From: a virus
IMG/VR virus record: IMGVR_UViG_3300045747_000276
Span: 1 to 64,000 of that record
Direction: 5' to 3' (one strand)
Length of the DNA: 64,000 bases
Of this stretch, positions 48,429 through 55,205 are shown one piece after another; position 1 is the stretch's first letter; each line of letters opens with the position of its first letter. The notes under the pieces were generated by a model, which had not been told where the DNA came from, did not search any database, and saw only the letters and a list, made by a program, of their open reading frames with translations. The position numbers and the translations under genes are program-made.

Positions 48429-48501
48429 ATTCCAATTGAAGTACCAATAAATATAATGAAGAAATTGCCTATAATGGCGCTTTTATATTTACGGAGAAAA
48501 C

Positions 48502-49149
48502 GTGATTACTTTTATAAAGAAATTAATTGGGAAAAATGGAGTTAAATGCGACAACGATTTTTCCGAAGATACTCGTGGGGTGACTATCATAGATGAATTG
48601 GAATCTAGTGATGAAAGAATGGAATTAGATGCACGAAAAAAATGGAGATTGTCTATGGCTAAATCTGCCATGAGGGACGTTTTCTATAGATTTGGTGTCG
48701 GCGGTGATAGGTATAAGTTTAAAATATTGCCAATTGATGAAAGAAATCACAACTTTGTGATTCTTGTTGATATAGTAAAGCATTTTGAACTGGATGAGTT
48801 GACCACATCATCAAAACTTATAGAGATGGAAAAGGCCCTTAAGAAAGAATCATATTATAATTATGGTGTAAATGTGCATGGGTTGTATTGGGGAGCAATT
48901 GACGGCGTTAGTATAGTTTCGCCAGCTAATATCGATTACCATATTAACATACCTAGGGAAGAAGCCGATTTAGCAGACACATCCTTATGGGTAACAGGTG
49001 ATTGTCCTCAAACAGAGGACTTTTTTGATAATGTATCACTTGAGGATAAATTAGCATTTCAAAATGCTATTAAAAACGGTGATGCTTCTCTCCCTCCGAT
49101 AAAAAATCGTGGGAAGATTTATAATACAGATTTGGCACCATTTGAATAG
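48502..49149 (+). CDS. unknown 215-residue protein
   Basis: GTG start behind ACGGAGAAAA. Basic N terminus (MITFIKKLIGKNGVK), acidic middle, and a C-terminal NVSLEDKLAFQNAIKNGD. Two TATAAT-like boxes lie upstream (48452, 48470) without good -35 boxes. Not recognised. Confidence 0.55.
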   Translation: MITFIKKLIGKNGVKCDNDFSEDTRGVTIIDELESSDERMELDARKKWRLSMAKSAMRDVFYRFGVGGDRYKFKILPIDERNHNFVILVDIVKHFELDELTTSSKLIEMEKALKKESYYNYGVNVHGLYWGAIDGVSIVSPANIDYHINIPREEADLADTSLWVTGDCPQTEDFFDNVSLEDKLAFQNAIKNGDASLPPIKNRGKIYNTDLAPFE

Positions 49150-49158
49150 GAATTTAAT

Positions 49159-49341
49159 ATGAATACAAAATCTACACCAAAGAGTTGTTCTTGTACTCAA
49201 TGCACAAGAGGCAAACATACAAAAAGTGGAAGACAGCTTATGCGTCTTGATGAACGTGCATTTAGACACAGTCAAAAGCAAAAGATTAAGAAGAGTTCGG
49301 GTGACTACGAGATAGCACCCATTGGAAATTATTACGATTAG
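49159..49341 (+). CDS. 60-residue basic cysteine protein
   Basis: SCSCTQCTRGKHTKSGRQ then RAFRHSQKQKIKKS; basic with a C-x-C-x2-C group. Probably nucleic-acid binding. The pattern recurs in phage hypotheticals. It precedes another small basic gene. Confidence 0.55.
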   Translation: MNTKSTPKSCSCTQCTRGKHTKSGRQLMRLDERAFRHSQKQKIKKSSGDYEIAPIGNYYD

Positions 49342-49349
49342 GAGAAAAT

Positions 49350-49472
49350 ATGAAACCGAGAAATTATTTGGTGCCTTTGGCACTGAAACGAAAGGCGGGA
49401 TTGCATTGTAAAACCAACAAAGCAACTCGCCGTAAAGAAAATGCAGAAATGGTAAAAATTATGGAATCGTAG
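49350..49472 (+). CDS. 40-residue basic protein
   Basis: MKPRNYLVPLALKRKAGLH...; AGGAGAA upstream. Its last three codons and stop lie inside tRNA-Lys (49463). Small and basic. Confidence 0.5.
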   Translation: MKPRNYLVPLALKRKAGLHCKTNKATRRKENAEMVKIMES

Positions 49473-49538
49473 TGAAACGGTTATCACAGCAGACTTTTAA
49501 TCTGCCAGTTCTGGGTTCGAATCCCAGCGGTTCCACCA
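49463..49538 (+). tRNA. tRNA-Lys (UUU)
   Basis: Acceptor GGAATCG/CGGTTCC, arm GCAGA-CTTTTAA-TCTGC, T-loop TTCGAAT, encoded ACCA; overlaps the preceding gene end. Confidence 0.93.
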
Positions 49539-49586
49539 TTATTTAAATGTATTGATTGTAGTGTATTTAAACAATGGAGTATAATA

Positions 49587-49748
49587 ATGCCAAAGATCAT
49601 CATAGTAGACAACCAAGAAGAACACAATAAAATTTTGTTTGAATTGGGTTTATTGGATGATGAGGAAGATTGGGATTTATACCAGAAACAAGAAAAGATA
49701 TTTGATGATATAGATGAAGAATCCTATATAAAGTATACGCGGATGTGA
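49587..49748 (+). CDS. 53-residue acidic protein
   Basis: MPKIIIVDNQEEHNKILFELG... with GGAG upstream; its end overlaps the start of tRNA-Leu, as if truncated by tRNA insertion. Not recognised. Confidence 0.5.
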   Translation: MPKIIIVDNQEEHNKILFELGLLDDEEDWDLYQKQEKIFDDIDEESYIKYTRM

Positions 49749-49815
49749 CGCAATTGGTAGACGTGTTTGATTCAAAATCAAAATTCTGAGAGTTCGAGTC
49801 TCTCCATCCGCACCA
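49739..49815 (+). tRNA. tRNA-Leu (CAA) without long variable arm
   Basis: Same body as the UAG tRNA at 45924 (GCGGATG/CATCCGC), arm TTTGA-TTCAAAA-TCAAA, short variable region, encoded ACCA. Confidence 0.9.
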
Positions 49816-49970
49816 CAATTTGAGATAGACGATGAGATTGAGTCCCTTATATTCTAGTGCCCTATTCTTGAGCATGACACACCAGTAGAATTGTATAAGG
49901 TTGTATAAACTCTCTCATTCGAGACAACCCAGCGAGTCCTTAAGAAAGATAGTTGGTCGCTCAAACCCTT

Positions 49971-50079
49971 TTTGTATTCAATCGCTACAGTGGAACACCG
50001 ATAGCCCCAACAAGTCTCGAGTACGGTAAGGCAGGCCATGAAGGAGGGCGGTTCATGGGTTCAAGTCCCGGAATACAAA
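49971..50079 (+). ncRNA. tRNA-like RNA 3, no CCA
   Basis: TTTGTATTC/GAATACAAA nine-bp stem, GCTA/TAGC arm, CCATGAA/TTCATGG arm and a T-arm (TGGG-TTCAAGT-CCCG) beside the acceptor. 49816-49970 before it contains an AGCGA/TCGCT pair but no gene. Confidence 0.5.
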
Positions 50080-50089
50080 TTTATTTGAA

Positions 50090-50435
50090 TGGTAGTAAAC
50101 TGATCGTAAGAAACGATTGCAACACGGGAGTGCAACTCTCCTCACCTCCACCATAAGAACTCTGAATCTTGCAGCAATGCATGATCAGGTTTGGTACTCC
50201 AGATCCCTCTTGCACGGTAACACCGATAACAAAGACAGATGCACCGAGAGTTCTTTTGATGGGGGTGCCTTAGGATCGACTGCGAAAGAAGTACAATGCA
50301 TTGGCTACTCGTCACAGATAGACGTAAAAAGTAAAACGCAATTAAATGCAAACGACGAAAGATTCGCTTTAGCCGCATAGGCCTAGCGTAAGGAGTTCGA
50401 TGGGTTGTCCTTATAACAGACTCAACCCATCATAA
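50090..50435 (+). ncRNA. ssrA: circularly permuted (two-piece) tmRNA
   Basis: The acceptor piece comes first: T-arm GGGAG-TGCAACT-CTCCT (50126-50142), then CACCTCC-A-CCA (50143-50153). An intervening loop is closed by AAGAACTCT/AGAGTTCTT (50155-50163/50247-50255). The coding piece starts GGGGGTG (50261), which pairs with CACCTCC; it has the tmRNA D-region (GGATCGAC) and a resume frame GCA at 50348 giving ANDERFALAA then TAG (50378). A hairpin GATGGGTTG/CAACCCATC ends it. It would rescue stalled ribosomes. 5' and 3' limits are approximate. Confidence 0.9.
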
Positions 50436-50551
50436 TTGAGTGCGAATCGAAATTGATCCTAACCATGTCGCTCTACCTGCTAAGGGATAAACAATGCTGG
50501 AAACCTTTGACTGTGGTGGTCATTGCACACACCAGTGCAGGGCACTCAATT
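50434..50551 (+). ncRNA. RNA closed by AATTGAGTGC/GCACTCAATT
   Basis: Perfect 10-bp clamp downstream of the tmRNA enclosing TGGTG/CACCA and smaller hairpins; could be the tail of the tmRNA precursor or a separate RNA. Confidence 0.45.
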
Positions 50552-50561
50552 ATTGCAGAAT

Positions 50562-50590
50562 TTGACATCAAAGAATTTGTCATATATAAT
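50562..50590 (+). promoter_or_regulatory. consensus early promoter
   Basis: TTGACA, 17 bases (TCAAAG...), TATAAT, serving 50627. Confidence 0.75.
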
Positions 50591-50626
50591 TCATACATCA
50601 ATTAAATAAACCAAAGGATGTTTGAT

Positions 50627-50803
50627 ATGGCAGCAGTAAATATGAAGGAATGGCATGTGGTAGTTCTTGAGGGTTGCAAGCGCTTGTTTGACAAGGTTTA
50701 TTACAAGGTAGAAGAAGCCCGTGCAGCAGAGAAAGAAAAACGTGTCGAGTATGCTGACCGCATGGCAGCAGGTGAAGTTCGTGTTGTTCGTGAATGGTAT
50801 TAA
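50627..50803 (+). CDS. 58-residue helical protein
   Basis: MAAVNMKEWHVVVLEGCKRL..., charged helix with EEARAAEKEKRVEYADR. ATG 50627 has AAAGG eight bases upstream; an ATG at 50618 overlaps that site. Not recognised. Confidence 0.5.
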   Translation: MAAVNMKEWHVVVLEGCKRLFDKVYYKVEEARAAEKEKRVEYADRMAAGEVRVVREWY

Positions 50804-50818
50804 TTTAAAGGATATATA

Positions 50819-50998
50819 ATGGCTAAGTTGACAGGTCCCAATTTCAATTTGAGTAAGACTACCAAGCGTTTGATGGCTACTATTGCCAATGATGACGCTC
50901 GGCACACATTCAAGCATTGCATGATCGGTGCTCAATATGCTGCAAGCATAGTGCCTAAGTCGAAGAAGGAAAAGGACGTAGTTACAGGTTTATTGTAA
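50819..50998 (+). CDS. 59-residue basic protein
   Basis: MAKLTGPNFNLSKTTKRL...VPKSKKEKDVV; AAAGGATA upstream. Not recognised; followed directly by tRNA-Thr. Confidence 0.5.
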   Translation: MAKLTGPNFNLSKTTKRLMATIANDDARHTFKHCMIGAQYAASIVPKSKKEKDVVTGLL

Positions 50999-51004
50999 GA
51001 TTTC

Positions 51005-51078
51005 GCCCCATTAGTACAGAGGTAGTACAACGGTTTTGTAGTCCGTAGACGGCAGTTCGATTCTGTCATGGGGCACCA
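51005..51078 (+). tRNA. tRNA-Thr (UGU), copy 2
   Basis: Acceptor GCCCCAT/ATGGGGC, loop TTTGTAG, T-loop TTCGATT, encoded ACCA. Confidence 0.9.
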
Positions 51079-51083
51079 GATTT

Positions 51084-51157
51084 GCGTGGTTAGTTAAATG
51101 GTAGAACCAGGCGTTGCCAACGCTTAAACAGGAGTTCGATTCTCCTACCCCGCACCA
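51084..51157 (+). tRNA. tRNA-Gly (GCC)
   Basis: Acceptor GCGTGGT/ACCCCGC with one mismatch, arm AGGCG-TTGCCAA-CGCTT, T-loop TTCGATT, encoded ACCA. Confidence 0.87.
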
Positions 51158-51165
51158 AAATTTAT

Positions 51166-51239
51166 ATCGGTATCGTCTAAGAGTAGGATGGTTGCCCCTC
51201 AAGCAGCAGATCGGATTGCAATTATCCGTACCGATTCCA
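51166..51239 (+). tRNA. tRNA-Glu (CUC)
   Basis: Acceptor ATCGGTA/TACCGAT, arm GTTGC-CCCTCAA-GCAGC (C at position 33), T-loop TGCAATT, encoded TCCA. Confidence 0.75.
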
Positions 51240-51244
51240 GTTAC

Positions 51245-51332
51245 GGGGTGTGGAAACCTTGGAGGTTAAGCGGCTTTGAATACCGTTCCACTGTTAATAG
51301 CGGTGATGGTTCGACTCCATCATACCCCGCCA
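51245..51332 (+). tRNA. tRNA-Ser (UGA)
   Basis: Acceptor GGGGTGT/ATACCCC, loop TTTGAAT, long variable arm, T-arm GATGG-TTCGACT-CCATC, encoded GCCA. Confidence 0.82.
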
Positions 51333-51337
51333 TTTAT

Positions 51338-51427
51338 AGCGAGTTGCCAGAGAGGCCTATTGGCGCATCTTGGAAAGATGATGGCTCCGCAAGGGGCACG
51401 GGAGTTCGAATCTCCCACTCGCTGCCA
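51338..51427 (+). tRNA. tRNA-Ser (GGA)
   Basis: Acceptor AGCGAGT/ACTCGCT, loop TTGGAAA, long variable arm, T-loop TTCGAAT, encoded GCCA. Confidence 0.9.
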
Positions 51428-51433
51428 AATAAT

Positions 51434-51522
51434 GGAAGATTATTGATGCAGGTGCATCACATTGCCTCGAAAACAATTGGGGTCCTAAAGGGCCTGGGGT
51501 TCGATACCTCAATCTTCCTCCA
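51434..51522 (+). tRNA. tRNA-Ser (CGA)
   Basis: Acceptor GGAAGAT/ATCTTCC, loop CTCGAAA, long variable arm, T-loop TTCGATA, encoded TCCA. Ends one base before a late promoter. Confidence 0.88.
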
Positions 51523-51530
51523 TATAAATA
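51523..51530 (+). promoter_or_regulatory. T4-type late promoter
   Basis: TATAAATA directly after tRNA-Ser, 21 bases before the 51552 start. Confidence 0.7.
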
Positions 51531-51551
51531 TTCTTTTTATCAGAGAATATT

Positions 51552-52103
51552 ATGCAAAGTTTCAAAGATTTCTTGTCAGAACATATATTGTCTATAGGAT
51601 TCAATCCAGATCACGAAAAGTATCGTGAGACGCATAGATCAGAAATGCACAATCTTATTAAAAATGCTTATAAAGAAATAGGCGGTTATGCTGGCCTAGG
51701 TCACGGATCTAAAGAAGAATCTGATACAATTCATAATGATATTAGTAAGCTAAATATCAAAGCAGTCAAGAGAGATGGCAAAATATCATCAATGAATATG
51801 TATAAAGACCAACACGGTCGCAAGTCAGTGGCATCAGCTACCGACACTAGTACACAAGGCAAAAAAGATTTCATCAAAACAAAAGATGAAGATAATAAGC
51901 AGAAGCGGGCGTGGGGTGAAGTTTCTGGCGCTGTTGAACATTTACAAAAGAAGTTGGGAGTTCCTAGTATACCGTCTAGTAGGACTAAGGAATTGATTGA
52001 TAAAGATGTCAATAAGCATGATGATGGCTATCATTATGACCGGAAAATTGGTGCTGAGCACCACACCAAAGTCATGATGGGTCACCCCAAGGTTGTCAAA
52101 TAA
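51552..52103 (+). CDS. late protein, possible internal virion protein
   Basis: 183 residues under a late promoter. The N terminus MQSFKDFLSEH resembles the head-targeting leader of T4-like internal proteins, with FLSE|H close to a prohead-protease site. The rest is basic and hydrophilic (SKEESDTIHNDI, GRKSVASATD, KQKRAWGEVSGA). Not otherwise recognised; virion role inferred. Confidence 0.5.
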   Translation: MQSFKDFLSEHILSIGFNPDHEKYRETHRSEMHNLIKNAYKEIGGYAGLGHGSKEESDTIHNDISKLNIKAVKRDGKISSMNMYKDQHGRKSVASATDTSTQGKKDFIKTKDEDNKQKRAWGEVSGAVEHLQKKLGVPSIPSSRTKELIDKDVNKHDDGYHYDRKIGAEHHTKVMMGHPKVVK

Positions 52104-52127
52104 GTTTAACTGTGATACAATAAAAAT

Positions 52128-52646
52128 ATGAAAACAGTAGTAGTTTATTTCCATGGGTATGCCAGTTCCCCAAATTCTGACAAAGTAGATAGGTTGCGTT
52201 CTGCTGGATTTGATGTATATTCATTTCCAATTGATGTTAACCCAGATATTTCATTACCAGCATTGAGGGACAGTATTGATCAAATGCTGGTGGGTTATAA
52301 TGATTATGACACAAGGGTGGTGTTTGTCGGAACCTCATTGGGTGCGTGGTATGCGTCAGTTATGGGGGTTGAATATGATGTATTCTCAATACTAATTAAC
52401 CCATCATTCGCTCCTAACCCATCATTACTAAAATATGATGTTCCTAAAGATATTGTTGAAAAATATTTTAGAATGGAAGTCATAACAGGTGCAAAGTATT
52501 TCATCGGATTAGAAGATGAAGTTTTAAAATTCGACAAAGTGATGTTATCACATTTAGATACAACTTATGTCGAAAATGCAGGTCACAGATTCAATGGCCC
52601 AGAATTCGATTTAGTTATAGAATATATTAAAGGTCTTGTTAAGTAA
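52128..52646 (+). CDS. YqiA-like alpha/beta hydrolase
   Basis: 172 residues: YFHGYASSPNSDK, nucleophile Ser in GTSLGAWYAS, and a C-terminal GHRFNG histidine match UPF0227/YqiA esterases. Substrate unknown. Its last 14 bases are the beginning of tRNA-Val. Confidence 0.75.
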   Translation: MKTVVVYFHGYASSPNSDKVDRLRSAGFDVYSFPIDVNPDISLPALRDSIDQMLVGYNDYDTRVVFVGTSLGAWYASVMGVEYDVFSILINPSFAPNPSLLKYDVPKDIVEKYFRMEVITGAKYFIGLEDEVLKFDKVMLSHLDTTYVENAGHRFNGPEFDLVIEYIKGLVK

Positions 52647-52706
52647 AAAGAATACTACGACTTTGACATAGTCGAATCAGAGGAGCGTTACCTCTACAAG
52701 ATACCA
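52633..52706 (+). tRNA. tRNA-Val (GAC) with altered T-loop
   Basis: Acceptor GTCTTGT/ACAAGAT, arm CGACT-TTGACAT-AGTCG, T-arm AGAGG-AGCGTTA-CCTCT, D-loop AAAAAGAA, encoded ACCA. The 5' strand is also coding sequence. Confidence 0.78.
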
Positions 52707-52731
52707 ACAATTGCCAAGAGCAACTCAATAA

Positions 52732-52805
52732 GCTGTGTTCGTATAGTGGGATTACACAACCCTCGTAACGTTGATACGCTGGTTCGATCCCAGCACGCAG
52801 CTCCA
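52732..52805 (+). tRNA. tRNA-Thr (CGU)
   Basis: Acceptor GCTGTGT/ACGCAGC, loop CTCGTAA, T-arm GCTGG-TTCGATC-CCAGC, encoded TCCA. Confidence 0.87.
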
Positions 52806-52809
52806 CAAT

Positions 52810-52838
52810 TTTACAAATAAGTTTCAATCGTGCATAAT
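52810..52838 (+). promoter_or_regulatory. early promoter
   Basis: TTTACA, 17 bases (AATAAGT...), CATAAT, only seven bases before the ATG at 52845. Confidence 0.55.
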
Positions 52839-52844
52839 TGATTT

Positions 52845-53405
52845 ATGAACATGACAGAACATTTATTGAGTAGATGGTTTGACCAAACCAAATATCCCAA
52901 TGCAACATTACATGAAAACCAATTGACATTACCACTTTACAATATGAGTGGCAAGTTTGTGGGTTACCAAACTTATAACCCGACATTACCAAAATTACAT
53001 GTTGACGATCCCAGATTAGCTAGGTATTTTACATGGGTAACTAAACCTTGCGGCAGTAAAAACGCTGAAGTTGCTGTGTGGGGTTTAGAAACAGTTAACT
53101 GGTATGATAAAGTTTTATTTTTGACTGAAGGTGTGTTTGATGCATGTAGATTACATTGGCATGGCTTCCCTGCTGTTGCAGTATTGAGTAATAACCCAGT
53201 GCACCTTAGGAGTTGGCTAAAAGCGTTACCCAGTAAAAAGGTTGCTTGCGTGCAAGGTGATGCAGCAGGAATGAAGTTGGCCAAATTTGGTGACTATCAG
53301 GTGTTCCTTCCTGCAGGCAAAGATGTGGGTGATTTGACAGAAAGCGAACTCGAACAATGCTTTGCCAGGTTCCTTGACAACAAAGTCCCTATGGTGCATA
53401 ATTGA
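52845..53405 (+). CDS. Toprim-domain protein
   Basis: 186 residues. LFLTEGVFDACRLHWHGFPAVAVLSNN and a VACVQGDAAGMKLA stretch form a Toprim fold as in primases and related nucleases; GKDVGDLTESE may supply the final acidic residues. No ribosome site precedes the ATG and the promoter is very close, so translation may be leaderless. Confidence 0.65.
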   Translation: MNMTEHLLSRWFDQTKYPNATLHENQLTLPLYNMSGKFVGYQTYNPTLPKLHVDDPRLARYFTWVTKPCGSKNAEVAVWGLETVNWYDKVLFLTEGVFDACRLHWHGFPAVAVLSNNPVHLRSWLKALPSKKVACVQGDAAGMKLAKFGDYQVFLPAGKDVGDLTESELEQCFARFLDNKVPMVHN

Positions 53406-53426
53406 TTCATATTTTGAAAGTTTAAC

Positions 53427-53591
53427 ATGATTGATATTGATGATTTGCAAGGTAGCAGCGAATACGCTGAATACATTATGGAACATGCTGCAGGGGATAG
53501 AATCATCTGCAATGGTGATACATTAGTTATTGCTATGGAAGACGGATATTTGTTTGATGATTTTCTAGATTCAATAGGAGTAGTTCAATAA
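53427..53591 (+). CDS. 54-residue acidic protein
   Basis: MIDIDDLQGSSEYAEYIMEH...; its stop overlaps the next start by TAATG. Not recognised. Confidence 0.5.
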   Translation: MIDIDDLQGSSEYAEYIMEHAAGDRIICNGDTLVIAMEDGYLFDDFLDSIGVVQ

Positions 53592-54046
53592 TGAAAGTAC
53601 TGTATATCATTCGGGGATTGCCAGGTTCTGGTAAATCTACCCTTGCTAAAAATATGAGGCAAGATGGATTTTATGGACTCCCAAAATATTTCGAGGCAGA
53701 TATGTTTTTCACTGGCCCCGATGGAGCATATAAATTTGACGCATCGAAGTTATCGGAAGCCCATCAAAAATGCAAATTATGTACTGAGGCAGAGATGCTT
53801 CTGGGTAAGAATGTTACGGTATCAAATACATTCACTAAGTACTGGGAAATGGCAGTATATTTTGAAATGGCGACCAGATACGGATATGCAATAAAAATTA
53901 TCCACTGTAAGAAGCGATATAATAATATCCATGGGGTATCAAACGAAATTATTGATATGATGGAATTGAGGATGGAATCAGATAATTTTATTGCAGAACA
54001 GTGTGCGAATAAAGGTTTAACTGTTGAAATTTCAGAAATAATTTAA
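53591..54046 (+). CDS. P-loop kinase (AAA_33/polynucleotide-kinase-like)
   Basis: 151 residues: IIRGLPGSGKSTLAKN (Walker A, 7-19), FEADMFF, and VTVSNTFTKYWEM. The layout fits small NTP-dependent kinases related to polynucleotide kinase and 2'-phosphotransferase-like repair enzymes. May work with the RNA ligase. Confidence 0.7.
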   Translation: MKVLYIIRGLPGSGKSTLAKNMRQDGFYGLPKYFEADMFFTGPDGAYKFDASKLSEAHQKCKLCTEAEMLLGKNVTVSNTFTKYWEMAVYFEMATRYGYAIKIIHCKKRYNNIHGVSNEIIDMMELRMESDNFIAEQCANKGLTVEISEII

Positions 54047-54058
54047 ATAGGAGTTTAT

Positions 54059-54136
54059 ATGTTCACTTTGATGTTTTGCCTGGTGCTCATACTTTTGCTT
54101 GCAGCTCGCGATAATAATAACTGGCCGTTCCCATGA
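54059..54136 (+). CDS. 25-residue membrane peptide
   Basis: MFTLMFCLVLILLLAARDNNNW..., one hydrophobic helix; TAGGAG upstream; ATGA overlap with the next gene. Confidence 0.4.
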   Translation: MFTLMFCLVLILLLAARDNNNWPFP

Positions 54137-54306
54137 AAATGAACAATATGGTTAGTGTGCTAATGCACCGCGAAGATATGACCTATGATGAGGTCGCATC
54201 ATGGATTAAATCTGCGACTGATGATATGACAGATCCTGAGGAACTACTTCTTGATGAATTTGGGCTCGAACCAGATTACATCTGGGATCTGCTAGAATTT
54301 GTGTGA
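54133..54306 (+). CDS. 57-residue acidic protein
   Basis: MKMNNMVSVLMHREDMTYDEV...; acidic and helical; its stop abuts the next -35 box. Not recognised. Confidence 0.45.
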   Translation: MKMNNMVSVLMHREDMTYDEVASWIKSATDDMTDPEELLLDEFGLEPDYIWDLLEFV

Positions 54307-54335
54307 TTGACATTTAAGTTCCCATCACTCATAAT
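54307..54335 (+). promoter_or_regulatory. early promoter
   Basis: TTGACA followed by TTTAAGT in a 17-base spacer, CATAAT; closest match to the shared extended consensus with 59479. Confidence 0.7.
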
Positions 54336-54360
54336 TGAAATATGATGAAGGATGCATTAA

Positions 54361-54594
54361 ATGAAATTGTTTTTAGAAACAACGGTTTGGGATAACAACA
54401 TCCCAAACCACACTTACATATTAGAAGACGACAAATCTCGTATGCATGGGTATATTCAAATGGGGCACAAAGAACCGTTTATGTTTAAAAAACCTATAGG
54501 GTTCAGTGCAAGTAAGAGAACATTTAAAATGCTTGGTGAATATACAGATGTGGTTCCCAGGAAGCCATGGCCATTTGCAAAGGTAACAGAATGA
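54361..54594 (+). CDS. unknown 77-residue protein
   Basis: MKLFLETTVWDNNIPNHTYIL...; beta-rich, C-terminal PRKPWPFAKVTE. Overlaps the next gene by ATGA. Not recognised. Confidence 0.5.
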   Translation: MKLFLETTVWDNNIPNHTYILEDDKSRMHGYIQMGHKEPFMFKKPIGFSASKRTFKMLGEYTDVVPRKPWPFAKVTE

Positions 54595-55133
54595 GTAAAA
54601 TATTTTTCACAAGCGACACGCATTTTTTCCACAGGAACATTTTGAAGTTTTGCCCTAACACTAGGCGAGGTTCCAACGAAATAGATATGACTAATCATAT
54701 AGTGCATGATTGGAATTCTAAGGTATCAGCAAACGATTTGGTTTATCATCTTGGCGACGTATCTTTTGGTGATGAGGAAAAGACTAAATCTGTATTGTGG
54801 AGGCTTAACGGAAAAATCATCCTAGTTAAGGGAAATCACGACAAAGTTGTAACTAATGGTGATTGTTCGGCTAGATTCGAGTCTATTACAGACTATGCCA
54901 GAATTTCTATTGACGGGCATGAAGTTATGATGTTTCACTTCCCTATTTGGGAATGGGATAAAATGCACCGAGGGTCTTTTCACCTATATGGCCATGTACA
55001 CGGTAATAGTTCTGTGCCTGGTAGGGCAATGGATGTTGGTGTTGATATGAGACCAGGCGTCGATATGTCACCATGGTCATGGGATGAGATTAAGAAAAAA
55101 ATATCACCTATTGAAATTCGGAGTCATCACTAG
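54591..55133 (+). CDS. calcineurin-like metallophosphoesterase (small)
   Basis: 180 residues: FFTSDTHFFHRNI, LGDVSFG, VKGNHDK, FHFPIWEW and YGHVHGN in order. This short form resembles phage and bacterial phosphodiesterases. Substrate unknown. Start taken at the ATG overlapping the previous stop. Confidence 0.82.
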   Translation: MSKIFFTSDTHFFHRNILKFCPNTRRGSNEIDMTNHIVHDWNSKVSANDLVYHLGDVSFGDEEKTKSVLWRLNGKIILVKGNHDKVVTNGDCSARFESITDYARISIDGHEVMMFHFPIWEWDKMHRGSFHLYGHVHGNSSVPGRAMDVGVDMRPGVDMSPWSWDEIKKKISPIEIRSHH

Positions 55134-55153
55134 GGTTAAATATAAAGAGGGTT

Positions 55154-55175
55154 ACACTGACCCATTAATCAGTGT
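55154..55175 (+). terminator. 7-bp hairpin terminator candidate
   Basis: ACACTGA/TCAGTGT with an eight-base loop, followed by TTAAA. Confidence 0.4.
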
Positions 55176-55205
55176 TTAAATAGGAGTAGGAAGTTGAGGT
55201 AGATT

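Noticed and set aside
40596-48500. CRISPR array
   Set aside because: Repeated short motifs are tRNA parts and RNA elements; there are no evenly spaced identical repeats and no cas genes.
50117-50380. 87-residue protein
   Set aside because: Its C terminus ANDERFALAA is the tmRNA tag; the frame is the tmRNA, not a protein gene.
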